Source of the DNA: Fodinibius saliphilus
Lineage (GTDB): Bacteria > Bacteroidota > Rhodothermia > Balneolales > Balneolaceae
Length of the DNA stretch: 64,000 nucleotides
Direction of reading: 5' to 3'
NCBI RefSeq assembly: GCF_005869845.1
Contig: NZ_VAWF01000001.1
Coordinates: forward strand, 248,001-312,000
Below the pieces are notes generated by a model. That model was not told where the DNA came from. It saw nothing but the letters and a program-made list of their open reading frames with translations, and did not search any database. Position numbers and translations under genes: made by a program. Positions 9,259 to 18,118 of the stretch are shown here, piece by piece (the first letter of the stretch is position 1; each line of letters opens with the position of its first letter).

Positions 9259-9320
9259 AATCTATTGCTAACCTTGGTAGAAATATCCCATAAGGGCAGA
9301 ACTCTGCACTTCAATAGATT
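9259..9320. repeat. Nested inverted repeat downstream of the HU-like gene
   Basis: AATCTATTG (9259-9267) and CAATAGATT (9312-9320) are perfect 9-bp inverted arms about 44 nt apart. A smaller GCAGA-AC-TCTGC hairpin lies inside at about 9296-9307. It sits between the convergent HU-like gene and the unknown gene ending at 9391. It could be an RNA structure or a terminator without a T-tract. It is not recognised as a known element. Confidence 0.4.
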
Positions 9321-9390
9321 ATAAAGAGTTTGAGAAAAGTCTGTACTGGATAAAAAGTAAACTATACTCGCTTTTGCATCTATAAAAGTA

Positions 9391-10041
9391 TTATGCAGCC
9401 TGAGACTCCAATGTCTGGTCGGCAATTTTGAGTACACGATTTGATTTGACTAGCAATTCTTGTAGTCGTTTACTAACAAATTCATGAACTTGATTAAGCG
9501 TATTCAGATCAGACAAGGTATACTGAAAATAGGAGATTAGGTTTACGGCAGACAAGTATTTGCTACTTTCTGTACCTTCAACCTCAATATGCCAGCGGGT
9601 AATGATATCATCATCAGAAAGCAGATCATTAACTTCTTTGCTAATTTCTTCCATCCATTCACTTGCTGCGCTTAGTCGGTGGTTGCCATTTTGGGCAGCC
9701 AGTTTTGGATGAGGAGCTTTCTGGTCAAATAACCATGTAACCTCAATATCAATAACAGGAGAAATAGATGTTTCTACCTTGTTATCGTCTTGTAAGAAAG
9801 GATGTTCTTCCATTCCTTCAAGTTCTTGGGCAAGAACGGTTTCGCGAAATCGATCCCAATCAAAATTAATTGATAATGATTTCAAGTAAGTAGTTTTCTT
9901 ACTTAAATCAATTTCGATTTCCAGTCCCGTTGCATTTATTCTATCTTCATGCCAAGTCCGAAATGAATTTATAGTGATATCTCTCTTTTTAAGATCTGCT
10001 TCGATTCGGTTCACGACCGAGTTGAATATCGGGTATGTCAT
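9391..10041 (-). CDS. Conserved-looking hypothetical protein
   Basis: I do not recognise this 216-residue protein. It has no signal peptide and no membrane segment. It begins with a helical stretch, has a central beta-rich part containing WDRFRETVLAQELEGMEEHP, and ends in helices. Composition is acidic, as in neighbouring genes. Base use is like the surroundings, so it looks native. The gene is divergent from rqcH and its 5' end nearly abuts the promoter region of that gene. An alternative start further in is possible, since no ribosome binding site stands out. Confidence 0.65.
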   Translation of the reverse strand: MTYPIFNSVVNRIEADLKKRDITINSFRTWHEDRINATGLEIEIDLSKKTTYLKSLSINFDWDRFRETVLAQELEGMEEHPFLQDDNKVETSISPVIDIEVTWLFDQKAPHPKLAAQNGNHRLSAASEWMEEISKEVNDLLSDDDIITRWHIEVEGTESSKYLSAVNLISYFQYTLSDLNTLNQVHEFVSKRLQELLVKSNRVLKIADQTLESQAA

Positions 10042-10063
10042 TCGTTAAACCTTGTGTTTTCAA

Positions 10064-10071
10064 TAATTTTG
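10064..10071 (+). promoter_or_regulatory. Bacteroidota-type -7 element (TAATTTTG) before rqcH
   Basis: TAATTTTG matches TAnnTTTG exactly and lies 21 nt before the ATG at 10092. If used, transcription would begin near 10078. This would exclude the earlier in-frame ATG at 10035. No clear -33 TTG sits at normal spacing, so the call is tentative. Confidence 0.4.
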
Positions 10072-10091
10072 AAGAACGTCTCCATAAACGC

Positions 10092-11678
10092 ATGAACAAC
10101 TTTTATACGTTAATATATTTAAACCGCGAGATAAAAGAAAAAATCAATGGTGGATTTTTTCGTTTTGCCATTAGTCCACATAAAGATGTTCTGCATATTT
10201 ATGTGGAAAAAGATGGTGATACCTCACGTTTAATTTTTAGTGCAAACTCCCGAGAAACTGTTTTATTTCATGACTATTATCGTCCTCCCAAAAAACGTAA
10301 TGTGATTGATTTCTTTTCCATGCTAGAGGATAAAAAAATAACTGGAATGAAGCTGGCAGATAAAGATCGGTTAGTGGATATTCATTTTGAAAATGGAGAC
10401 TACCTGCAATTTAAACTCTTTAGTGGTCATCCCAATGTTTTTGTGGTCCGTGATGATGAAATTATTGATGCTTTTAAAAATCCTGAAGATGTAAAAGGAG
10501 AGCCACCGATTGAACCCCATGCTCCCACTTTCAAAGATGAGGTGAGTCCACGGCGTAATGCCAAGAACCAGATGACGGAAATTAATCCGTTATTACCGAG
10601 AAACTTACTGCCTTATATTATTGAAGAACATAAGGTGGCTGAAATGGCTCCGGAGAATGTTAAAACATTTACTAACGAGCTATCACAGGCTTTGAAGGAA
10701 GATCCACATCCCAGGGTGTTGAAAACCGGAGATTTTTGTTTGTGGTCTAAACAATGGCTTAATATCTCTAGTGAGAAAGAGTGTGATACAGTTAATGATT
10801 GTGTCGCATTTGCCTACAAAAATGCCGTACATCTTCGAAGACTTCACAATAAAAAGGAAGATGTAACCGAATTTCTTGAACGCAGTAAAGCACAAAAAGA
10901 ATCGTTAGTTAAACAGTTAGAACAAGCTGATAAGAGTTTGAAGCGGTCTGAGAAATATGAAAAGTATGGCCATCTGTTAATGGCTCATGCCCACGAAAAG
11001 ATAAATGAAGGCACAGCTGAACTTACGCTCGATGATTTTTATGAGGACAATGACCCTATTACCATACCGTTAAAAGAAAAGAAGGATATTGCGGAAAACG
11101 CTGAGTACTATTATGAAAAGGCAAAGGACGCCAAGAAATCTTACCAAAATGCTCTTAAGCGATTGCCAAAAGTCAGAGAAGACCTGGAGCAGGTGACACA
11201 ACTTTTAAAAGAGATCGATAAAATTGATCGGCTATATGATTTGAATGACTGGATAAAAAAGCATAAAAAAACGCTTAAGGAATTTGGTTACGGTGGAGAT
11301 GATGAAAAACAAGCCAAGTCACCATTTCGGAAATATCAAGAAGGGAAGTTTGAGATTTGGATAGGGAAAAATGCCAAGAGCAATGATCAGCTTACCAGCC
11401 ATGCCCACAAAGAGGATATCTGGTTACATGCACGTGGGGTGGGAGGCTCTCATGTGGTTATTCGAATGGGTAATAGAAAAGAGTATCCACCGAAACAGGT
11501 TATATTGAAAGCTGCCAGTTACGCTGCCTATTTTTCAAAAGCACGGGGCATGAAATCGGCACCGGTCATGTATACCAAGCGCAAATATGTGCGAAAACCC
11601 AAAGGTGCTGCTCCCGGAGCGGTAGTAGTAGAACGTGAACAGGTACAGATGGTACCACCAACGAAACCTAAAAAGTAG
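10092..11678 (+). CDS. rqcH: RqcH-like NFACT protein (ribosome-associated quality control)
   Basis: This 528-residue protein has the NFACT architecture: an N-terminal NFACT-N domain, a central coiled coil (residues about 250-400, rich in K/E) and a C-terminal NFACT-R domain (KFEIWIGKNAKSND, then DIWLHARGVGGSHVV). In bacteria RqcH binds stalled 50S subunits and recruits tRNA-Ala to add alanine tails to nascent chains. The Asp-Arg pair needed for tailing in B. subtilis has a plausible counterpart at D92-R93 (ADKDRLVDIHF). The ATG at 10092 is preferred over 10035 because the latter overlaps the divergent gene and a candidate promoter. aroK follows 5 bp downstream. Older annotations call this family fibronectin-binding protein. 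Confidence 0.88.
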   Translation: MNNFYTLIYLNREIKEKINGGFFRFAISPHKDVLHIYVEKDGDTSRLIFSANSRETVLFHDYYRPPKKRNVIDFFSMLEDKKITGMKLADKDRLVDIHFENGDYLQFKLFSGHPNVFVVRDDEIIDAFKNPEDVKGEPPIEPHAPTFKDEVSPRRNAKNQMTEINPLLPRNLLPYIIEEHKVAEMAPENVKTFTNELSQALKEDPHPRVLKTGDFCLWSKQWLNISSEKECDTVNDCVAFAYKNAVHLRRLHNKKEDVTEFLERSKAQKESLVKQLEQADKSLKRSEKYEKYGHLLMAHAHEKINEGTAELTLDDFYEDNDPITIPLKEKKDIAENAEYYYEKAKDAKKSYQNALKRLPKVREDLEQVTQLLKEIDKIDRLYDLNDWIKKHKKTLKEFGYGGDDEKQAKSPFRKYQEGKFEIWIGKNAKSNDQLTSHAHKEDIWLHARGVGGSHVVIRMGNRKEYPPKQVILKAASYAAYFSKARGMKSAPVMYTKRKYVRKPKGAAPGAVVVEREQVQMVPPTKPKK

Positions 11679-11683
11679 ATATT

Positions 11684-12250
11684 ATGTGGATGATTTCGAA
11701 TTTACCAGATATCATTTTTCTATCCGGATTTATGGGGACAGGGAAGTCTACGATAGGTCGACTGTTGGCAGAACGCCTGGAACGTAATTTTTTGGATCTT
11801 GATGACAAAATTGAAGAAGAAGCTGGCTGTACTATTTCCGATATTTTTGAGCAATCGGGTGAAGCTGGGTTTCGTACAGCAGAACGCCGTGCTCTTTTGG
11901 AAGTAGCGCGAGGTTATAAGGGGGTGGTAGCGTTAGGTGGAGGGAGCCTACAAAATCAGCATATGGTTGATCATCTTAAATTAAATGGCTTGCTGGTCTT
12001 TATAGAGACCCCAATTTCTGTTATTTTAGATCGCATTTCCGGTGATGAAAACCGCCCGCTTTTATTAAATGAGGAAGGGAACCCCAAAAGCAGGGAGAGG
12101 CTCCAGAATGAATTACAGAAGCTTTATAATGAACGGTTGTCGCTTTATAAACAAGCGGTTATTAAAATAAGTAATGATGGGCATAAGAAGCCGGATCAGT
12201 TGGTGCAGACCTTATTAAAGAAGATTAAAAATCATGTCGAATACTATTGA
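11684..12250 (+). CDS. aroK: Shikimate kinase
   Basis: The 188-residue P-loop kinase phosphorylates shikimate to shikimate 3-phosphate, step five of chorismate synthesis. Walker A is GFMGTGKST (about residues 15-23), the shikimate-binding LDLDDKIE follows, and the ALGGGSL motif and ENRPLL lid region are present. It begins 5 bp after rqcH and overlaps aroB by 17 bp, so the pair is translationally coupled. An alternative ATG two codons downstream (11690) cannot be excluded. Confidence 0.95.
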   Translation: MWMISNLPDIIFLSGFMGTGKSTIGRLLAERLERNFLDLDDKIEEEAGCTISDIFEQSGEAGFRTAERRALLEVARGYKGVVALGGGSLQNQHMVDHLKLNGLLVFIETPISVILDRISGDENRPLLLNEEGNPKSRERLQNELQKLYNERLSLYKQAVIKISNDGHKKPDQLVQTLLKKIKNHVEYY

Positions 12251-13325
12251 TGTACAAATTTCACAGTTACAAGAATATGGAGTAGTAGTTGGTAGGCAGT
12301 TAACGTCATCATTTGTCAGTTTTTGCAATGATCGTTTTTTCGGAGACCGGATATATGTAATGATTGATGAAAAAGTTAACGAATTACACGGAAATCGAGT
12401 TGAGGAAATGTGTAAACAGGTTTTCGAAAACGTAAGAATACTACCGGTTCCTGAAGGGGAAACTTCTAAGTCGCTGTCCGAATGGAATAAATATATTAAT
12501 ATTTTATTAGAAGAAGGAGTTGAGCGTAGCACCCCGCTGATGGCTGTGGGGGGAGGAGTAACTGGTGACCTCGGTGGATATGTTGCTGCCTCAGTTTTGC
12601 GCGGCATTCCGCTGCTTCATATGCCTACCTCTCTGCTTGCGATGGTGGATAGTTCTATTGGGGGTAAAACGGGAATCAATCATAACACAGGCAAGAATTT
12701 AATTGGCGCATTTTACCAGCCCGACGCGGTATTTACCGATGTTTCTTTTTTAAAGACACTCGAACAATCAGAATGGATTACCGGGATGGCTGAAATCTTG
12801 AAATATGCTGCCATAGACAATCCTGATATATTTGAAGAATTAGAAGTGTTGGTTGGAAAATCACTTAGCCCTAATGAACAGTGGGGAAAAGTAATTCGTG
12901 AAAGTGTACGTATTAAAGTGGATATTGTGCAGCAAGATGCTTTGGAAGCAGGCAAAAGAGCATACCTTAACTTTGGGCACACCTTTGGGCATGCCTTGGA
13001 AAATCTTACAGGTTATGGCAAGTTATCACACGGCGAAGCTGTGTTTGTTGGAATGATTGCCGCTACCTACTATTCCTCTCAGCTGGGGCATCCCGTAGAT
13101 GATAACGCTTTTGCGCCTTTTGTTTCATTCTTCCGAGAACAGATGGCTGAGCTTCCCCGAAACGTAGACAAGTTGATAGATTCAATGAAATCAGATAAGA
13201 AAGTTAAAAATAATACCATTCGATTAGTGTTATTGAATGGCTGGGGTTCCCCTTATATTCACGAATGTACCAACTATTCGTTGTTAGAAGATTCTTGGGA
13301 ATATGCTTTAGCCCGGTTCAATTAA
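12234..13325 (+). CDS. aroB: 3-dehydroquinate synthase
   Basis: This 363-residue enzyme converts DAHP to 3-dehydroquinate, step two of the shikimate pathway, using NAD and a divalent metal. The nucleotide-binding AVGGGVTGDLGGYVA (about residues 103-117) is visible. So is DSSIGGKTGINHNTGKN. The metal-ligand histidines lie in the NFGHTFGHALE segment. Length is typical. It overlaps aroK by 17 bp, forming an aroK-aroB pair as in many bacteria. tamB follows after 22 bp. Confidence 0.96.
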   Translation: MSNTIDVQISQLQEYGVVVGRQLTSSFVSFCNDRFFGDRIYVMIDEKVNELHGNRVEEMCKQVFENVRILPVPEGETSKSLSEWNKYINILLEEGVERSTPLMAVGGGVTGDLGGYVAASVLRGIPLLHMPTSLLAMVDSSIGGKTGINHNTGKNLIGAFYQPDAVFTDVSFLKTLEQSEWITGMAEILKYAAIDNPDIFEELEVLVGKSLSPNEQWGKVIRESVRIKVDIVQQDALEAGKRAYLNFGHTFGHALENLTGYGKLSHGEAVFVGMIAATYYSSQLGHPVDDNAFAPFVSFFREQMAELPRNVDKLIDSMKSDKKVKNNTIRLVLLNGWGSPYIHECTNYSLLEDSWEYALARFN

Positions 13326-13347
13326 AACGATTTTATTAAATTTATAA

Positions 13348-16300
13348 GTGTTTTTTCGCTGGTTACATAAAAGTTGGAAATATTTTTGGGGGATTATTCT
13401 CTCCCTGTTGCTGGTAATAGTTATAGTTGTGAGTACCCTGCTGGGATTATTACAGCTTGATATTACACAGGAATATATTGTTGATCGTATAGAAACAAAT
13501 ATTGAAAAATCGTACCATGCTGAGTTGTCAGTGGGAGAGTTAGACGGTTTTTTGCCATTTCAACTATCTATGCAAGATGTAGTATTAACTAACACCGATA
13601 CGGTGGGAGTGGACACCCTGGCAACGATAAAAACACTTAATAGTAAAATTGACTTGTGGGGATTGTTGCAGAATCGTATTACGATTACTGGATTTTCAAT
13701 GGACCAGCCTAATGTTTGGGTCCAATCAGATCGGAAAGGGAGAACCCGTTTTTTAAAGTCGCGTAAGAAGAAAGCCACAAGGAAGGATAGTTCTTCTGGC
13801 AGTTCTTGGTTTGGTAGAGTAGAAGTATTTGCCCCAACAATGGAGGTAAAAGATGGGGGGATCTACCTGCATTCAGTGACACCGAAAAATCAGATTGGTA
13901 ATCTGCCACAATCCTTTGCTATAACCGATATCAACGCAAACTTTTTTGTTGATTGGAACGAACGCCAACGTTACTTGGATATTGAGACCTTCTCTGCTAA
14001 ACCACAGGGGTTGGGGGTCAATGATATATCATTTTCAGGCCAGGTGTATAATGATGATCGATACCTGGAGTTCAACTCTTTTTACATCAATTTAGATGAT
14101 TCTCGGATTATCTTAAATGGTGAGATTGATGGTGTAAACATATTGAAACCGGATTTTACTAATCAATTATTGCAATCTCGGTATAATTTGTGGGTGCGTT
14201 CAGAGCGTTTACATCCCAAAGATCTGCGTGATATTATTCCTGAACTTCCCAAGACCGATGCCCTTTTTACCTTGGATGTTGAGGCTGAAGGAACTACAGA
14301 TTCACTAGGGGTAAACTATGCCTCAGTCGGCTTGGGAGAGAGCCGGATTAGTTTAAATGGGTTATTTAAAGAGCTCGAGACTAAGAAAGCGTTTTCTTAT
14401 GATATCTCTTTGGATGAATTAAAACTGAGAAAACGGGATATCAATAAGCTCAGCTCTTCTCTTTCTGCCCCACAATACCAAGCTTTAGAGAATTTACGTG
14501 CATCGGGCAAAGCGGCCGGTACGTTAGATTCAGTGGCGGTAGACTTGAAATTTGAAAGTCCCTTAGGAAAGTTGGCAATGAAAGGGCGAAGTGATTTAAC
14601 AGCTCCCTACGGATACACAGGTTTTATGGAGGCGTCCAATCTGGATATTAGTCCACTGGTTCCGACAACGTTTGATACTACATCGCTGAACTTCAACGTA
14701 ACGCTTGAGGGTCATGGTATTACTCTTAAAAAAGCGAAAAGTGATTTTTCAGCTTCCTTTCGTGATAGTTTTGTGGATCATGTTCCTATTCAGGAGTTAG
14801 AGGTAACGTCATCACTGTCAAATAATATCTGGAAGCACAACTTTCAATACCGCAATGAGGATGAAAAATTAAGTGGATCCGGGAGTGTTGATTTCAGTGA
14901 AAAACTACATTCATTGGTTGTGAATGGTAGTGCTGACAATATTGATCTGGCTAAGTTGTTCAATAATTCTTCAGTTGCATCAACTCAGCTTAATTTTGAC
15001 TACAAAGCTGAAGTCGAAGATCTGAGGATAGACCAGTTACATGGCAGAGCAAATCTTGATATACGTCCCTCTGTGGTTGGGGCTGATTCTATACGTGCTC
15101 ACCAGTTTTATATGGACTTAAATGATATTGATAAAGAGAACAGGTCTCTTAGGCTTACAAGTTCTCTTTTTGACATGAATCTATCCGGTGATATTGAACC
15201 CAAGGTTGTACTGTCTCATACCAAGCTTTGGGTCCCCTTTATACAACGACAGTTCCAAAAAGAGGTGTTATTAGATACTGCAATAGTTACCGAAACACCA
15301 CAGCAAGAGGTGCCTGCCAAATCGATTGTTCTGGAGGGTAATATAACAGCAAAAGATCTTACACTTATAAAAAGATATATCCCAAGTTTTCCTACAATTA
15401 ATACGGATTCAGAAATCTCGTTTAGTGCAAATACCGATGGCACACGGTTATTATTATCAGCTGAAATACAAGCTGATACGCTCCAGTATAATCAATTTAA
15501 CTTCAGTGATGCCCGCACTCAGATGACTGCAAGTTTCAGAAGGGACAGGTCGTTTAAAGAATTTTCAACGGTTGACTTACAGGCTAATGTTGGGGTTTTG
15601 AAAACGCCTTCGTTAGATATGGACTCGTTAGGTGTGAGTTTAGCTGTAAAGCAAGATTCCATCCAGTATGAGCAGTATGTGGGTAATATTTCAGATAATG
15701 CTGAGTTTAATATGGTTCTTAACTCATCACTATCCGATTCAACAATTTCGGTTTCAATACCAGAGTTCTATGTAGGCAATAATAAGTATGCATGGACAAA
15801 TGAACACCAACCTGCTTTCTCCTACCATCGGAATGGAGGTATTAGGTTTCAAGATTTTAGTTTCCAGAATAGAAATGAATATTTCCGACTAGAAGGGATG
15901 CTCAGCAAGAACAGGACCGATTCGCTAACCTATATTTTGCGAGACATAAAATTAGGGCGTATTTCAGAATTAATTAATGGGAAAATTAATTTCAGTGGGG
16001 TTTTAAATGGGACGCTTGTAACTCGTTCTTTAACACGCAGTCCTACAATACAGGGTAATCTGGATGTTGAGAAGTTTCATTTGAATGACCGTTTGGTGGG
16101 TGATCTCGCTTTCGATAGTGAGTATAATTCAGCAAAGGATCAGTTTGATACACAGATTGATATCGAGACCGACAGTTTAAAATATAGTGATTATCTGGCA
16201 TCAAATGACGGCGTGGGCCAGAATATCCGCCTTGATGGTTATTTCGTGACACCCAACCCCGAAATTAAACAAGATACAGTTTTCTATTTTGATGCAGATT

Positions 16301-18090
16301 TCAAGCAGATAGATATGTGGATTATCCCACTTATTGTGGATAAAGTGTTCAAAAATATGGAGGGACAGGCTTTCGGAGATGGGTATATCACTGGAAATCT
16401 TGATGATTTCGATTTCAATGCTAATTTCGATACCGAAAATGTTTTTGCTAAACCTCGTTTTGTTAATACCAACTATTTCGTAAGTGGGCCTGTCGAATTT
16501 GATCGCCATAAAGGGGTTGTACTTGACTCACTACAAGTTATGGATACCAAAGGGGGGACAGGAATAGTTACAGGAGTTGTAGATCTTAATGACTTTGATC
16601 CCATCACTTATTTGGATCTTACACTTGATATGCAGCGACTACAGTTTTTGAATAATACAATAGATCCGGATGTGCCATTTTTCGGTAATGTCTCGGGAAC
16701 AGGGGTAGTTCGGCTTACGGGTTCTAATACCGATTTGTTTATGCGTACAGAGAATCCCGTACGTTTGACGAGCGACTCTGAGGTTTCCATTCCTTTATTG
16801 GAAGAGACAGAGCTTAGTGAGAATAGTAAGTTTATTCAATTTGTAAATTCTTTTGATCAGCCTAAAGAAACAGCTGAAAATGGCACCACTGTTAGCCCGG
16901 CACAGATGGATGATGAGCAGCTGGAGCGGGCCTTGGAGAATATGACATTTAGTGAACGATTCGATCTGGATCTTCAATTTAATGCTCCGGAAAATGTGAC
17001 GGTAAATCTTATTTTTGACCCGGTCTTAGGCGAAGTGTTGACGGCAGAAGGTACCGGGCAGATGCGTATTAGTATGCAAGACCAAGATGTTCAAATGTTT
17101 GGACGTTATAATATTAATGGGGGAGATTACCAGTTTGTTACGGGTGAAATTATCAGTCGGAATTTGGAACTTGAGTCGGGAGGTACTATTGCTTGGGAAG
17201 GGCCTCCTGATAATGCACGATTAGATATCAGTGCTGTTTATCGTGCACGTCCCAATATTGCTACCCTCACCTCAGAGACAACGTTAGAATCTCAAAACCA
17301 ACGTAATGGACAGCGAGTACCCATTGAATTAATTTTGGAAATCAATGGCACACTCAATAGTGTTGAAAATAACTATTATTTTCGTTTACCATCTTCTATT
17401 GATTTATCTTCAAATTCTACGTTGCAATATACTATAAATCAAATTAATCGTGATGAAGAACAGAAATTGTTTCAGGCTACTAGTATTTTGCTTTCCGGGC
17501 AGTTTATTCCAACGGAAGGGACTGGTAGTGCCACAGCATCGTTAAGCCAAAATCTTACCAGGGGAGCAACAGTGTTGAACCCGTTAATTTCTAATCAGGT
17601 GATAAGTCCATTATTATCTAACCAAATAAATGCGTTACTTAACAGTGATGTAAATAGGCTGGATGTAGACTTTAATTTGAATGCCTATAATGAGGTTGAT
17701 TTGGGAATCGCGCTCCGATTATATAATGATCGACTTATTTTACGTCGCGAAGGCCAAATTACAGGTGGGGGATCACAACAGTCACTCAGTGATCGTATAG
17801 GAGATATTAATGCAACCTATCGAATTCAACGTGGTTTATCGCTTACTGCTTTTCACCGCCAAGACCAAGTATTAAACAGTTTGAGTACAGGTGGAAGTCA
17901 AGCCGGAGATGTAACGCCCAGTGTTGATGGTATTGGATTGGAATCCCAAGTTCAATTTAATAGTTGGAAAGAGTTAGTAGGAAGGATAAAAGATTTTTTT
18001 AACAGCATTTTTGGAACAAAGAAAGACAAGGACGAAGGAAACAAAAAGAAACTATTAAATACGAGCGAATTAAGCGAAGAAGAGAAGTAA
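13348..18090 (+). CDS. tamB: TamB-like AsmA-family/DUF490 translocation and assembly protein
   Basis: The 1580-residue protein has an N-terminal inner-membrane anchor (residues about 13-38), a very long periplasmic beta-rich region and a C-terminal DUF490/TamB domain. The latter includes the YNINGGDYQFVTGEIISRNLELESGG region (residues about 1255-1280), split here only for quotation. TamB family proteins form a hydrophobic groove that spans the periplasm, and are linked to outer-membrane protein assembly and phospholipid transport. The start codon is GTG at 13348; no ATG gives the anchor. It is between aroB and rnr. A TamA partner is not adjacent, but the barrel fusion at 20306 is a nearby Omp85-like candidate. 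Confidence 0.88.
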   Translation: MFFRWLHKSWKYFWGIILSLLLVIVIVVSTLLGLLQLDITQEYIVDRIETNIEKSYHAELSVGELDGFLPFQLSMQDVVLTNTDTVGVDTLATIKTLNSKIDLWGLLQNRITITGFSMDQPNVWVQSDRKGRTRFLKSRKKKATRKDSSSGSSWFGRVEVFAPTMEVKDGGIYLHSVTPKNQIGNLPQSFAITDINANFFVDWNERQRYLDIETFSAKPQGLGVNDISFSGQVYNDDRYLEFNSFYINLDDSRIILNGEIDGVNILKPDFTNQLLQSRYNLWVRSERLHPKDLRDIIPELPKTDALFTLDVEAEGTTDSLGVNYASVGLGESRISLNGLFKELETKKAFSYDISLDELKLRKRDINKLSSSLSAPQYQALENLRASGKAAGTLDSVAVDLKFESPLGKLAMKGRSDLTAPYGYTGFMEASNLDISPLVPTTFDTTSLNFNVTLEGHGITLKKAKSDFSASFRDSFVDHVPIQELEVTSSLSNNIWKHNFQYRNEDEKLSGSGSVDFSEKLHSLVVNGSADNIDLAKLFNNSSVASTQLNFDYKAEVEDLRIDQLHGRANLDIRPSVVGADSIRAHQFYMDLNDIDKENRSLRLTSSLFDMNLSGDIEPKVVLSHTKLWVPFIQRQFQKEVLLDTAIVTETPQQEVPAKSIVLEGNITAKDLTLIKRYIPSFPTINTDSEISFSANTDGTRLLLSAEIQADTLQYNQFNFSDARTQMTASFRRDRSFKEFSTVDLQANVGVLKTPSLDMDSLGVSLAVKQDSIQYEQYVGNISDNAEFNMVLNSSLSDSTISVSIPEFYVGNNKYAWTNEHQPAFSYHRNGGIRFQDFSFQNRNEYFRLEGMLSKNRTDSLTYILRDIKLGRISELINGKINFSGVLNGTLVTRSLTRSPTIQGNLDVEKFHLNDRLVGDLAFDSEYNSAKDQFDTQIDIETDSLKYSDYLASNDGVGQNIRLDGYFVTPNPEIKQDTVFYFDADFKQIDMWIIPLIVDKVFKNMEGQAFGDGYITGNLDDFDFNANFDTENVFAKPRFVNTNYFVSGPVEFDRHKGVVLDSLQVMDTKGGTGIVTGVVDLNDFDPITYLDLTLDMQRLQFLNNTIDPDVPFFGNVSGTGVVRLTGSNTDLFMRTENPVRLTSDSEVSIPLLEETELSENSKFIQFVNSFDQPKETAENGTTVSPAQMDDEQLERALENMTFSERFDLDLQFNAPENVTVNLIFDPVLGEVLTAEGTGQMRISMQDQDVQMFGRYNINGGDYQFVTGEIISRNLELESGGTIAWEGPPDNARLDISAVYRARPNIATLTSETTLESQNQRNGQRVPIELILEINGTLNSVENNYYFRLPSSIDLSSNSTLQYTINQINRDEEQKLFQATSILLSGQFIPTEGTGSATASLSQNLTRGATVLNPLISNQVISPLLSNQINALLNSDVNRLDVDFNLNAYNEVDLGIALRLYNDRLILRREGQITGGGSQQSLSDRIGDINATYRIQRGLSLTAFHRQDQVLNSLSTGGSQAGDVTPSVDGIGLESQVQFNSWKELVGRIKDFFNSIFGTKKDKDEGNKKKLLNTSELSEEEK

Positions 18091-18118
18091 GAATTTTAAA
18101 GATTTTAGATCATATTCA

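Noticed and set aside
9237-9437. 66-residue minus-strand frame downstream of the HU-like gene
   Set aside because: It overlaps the end of the 9391-10041 gene in another frame, has no ribosome binding site and looks like chance.
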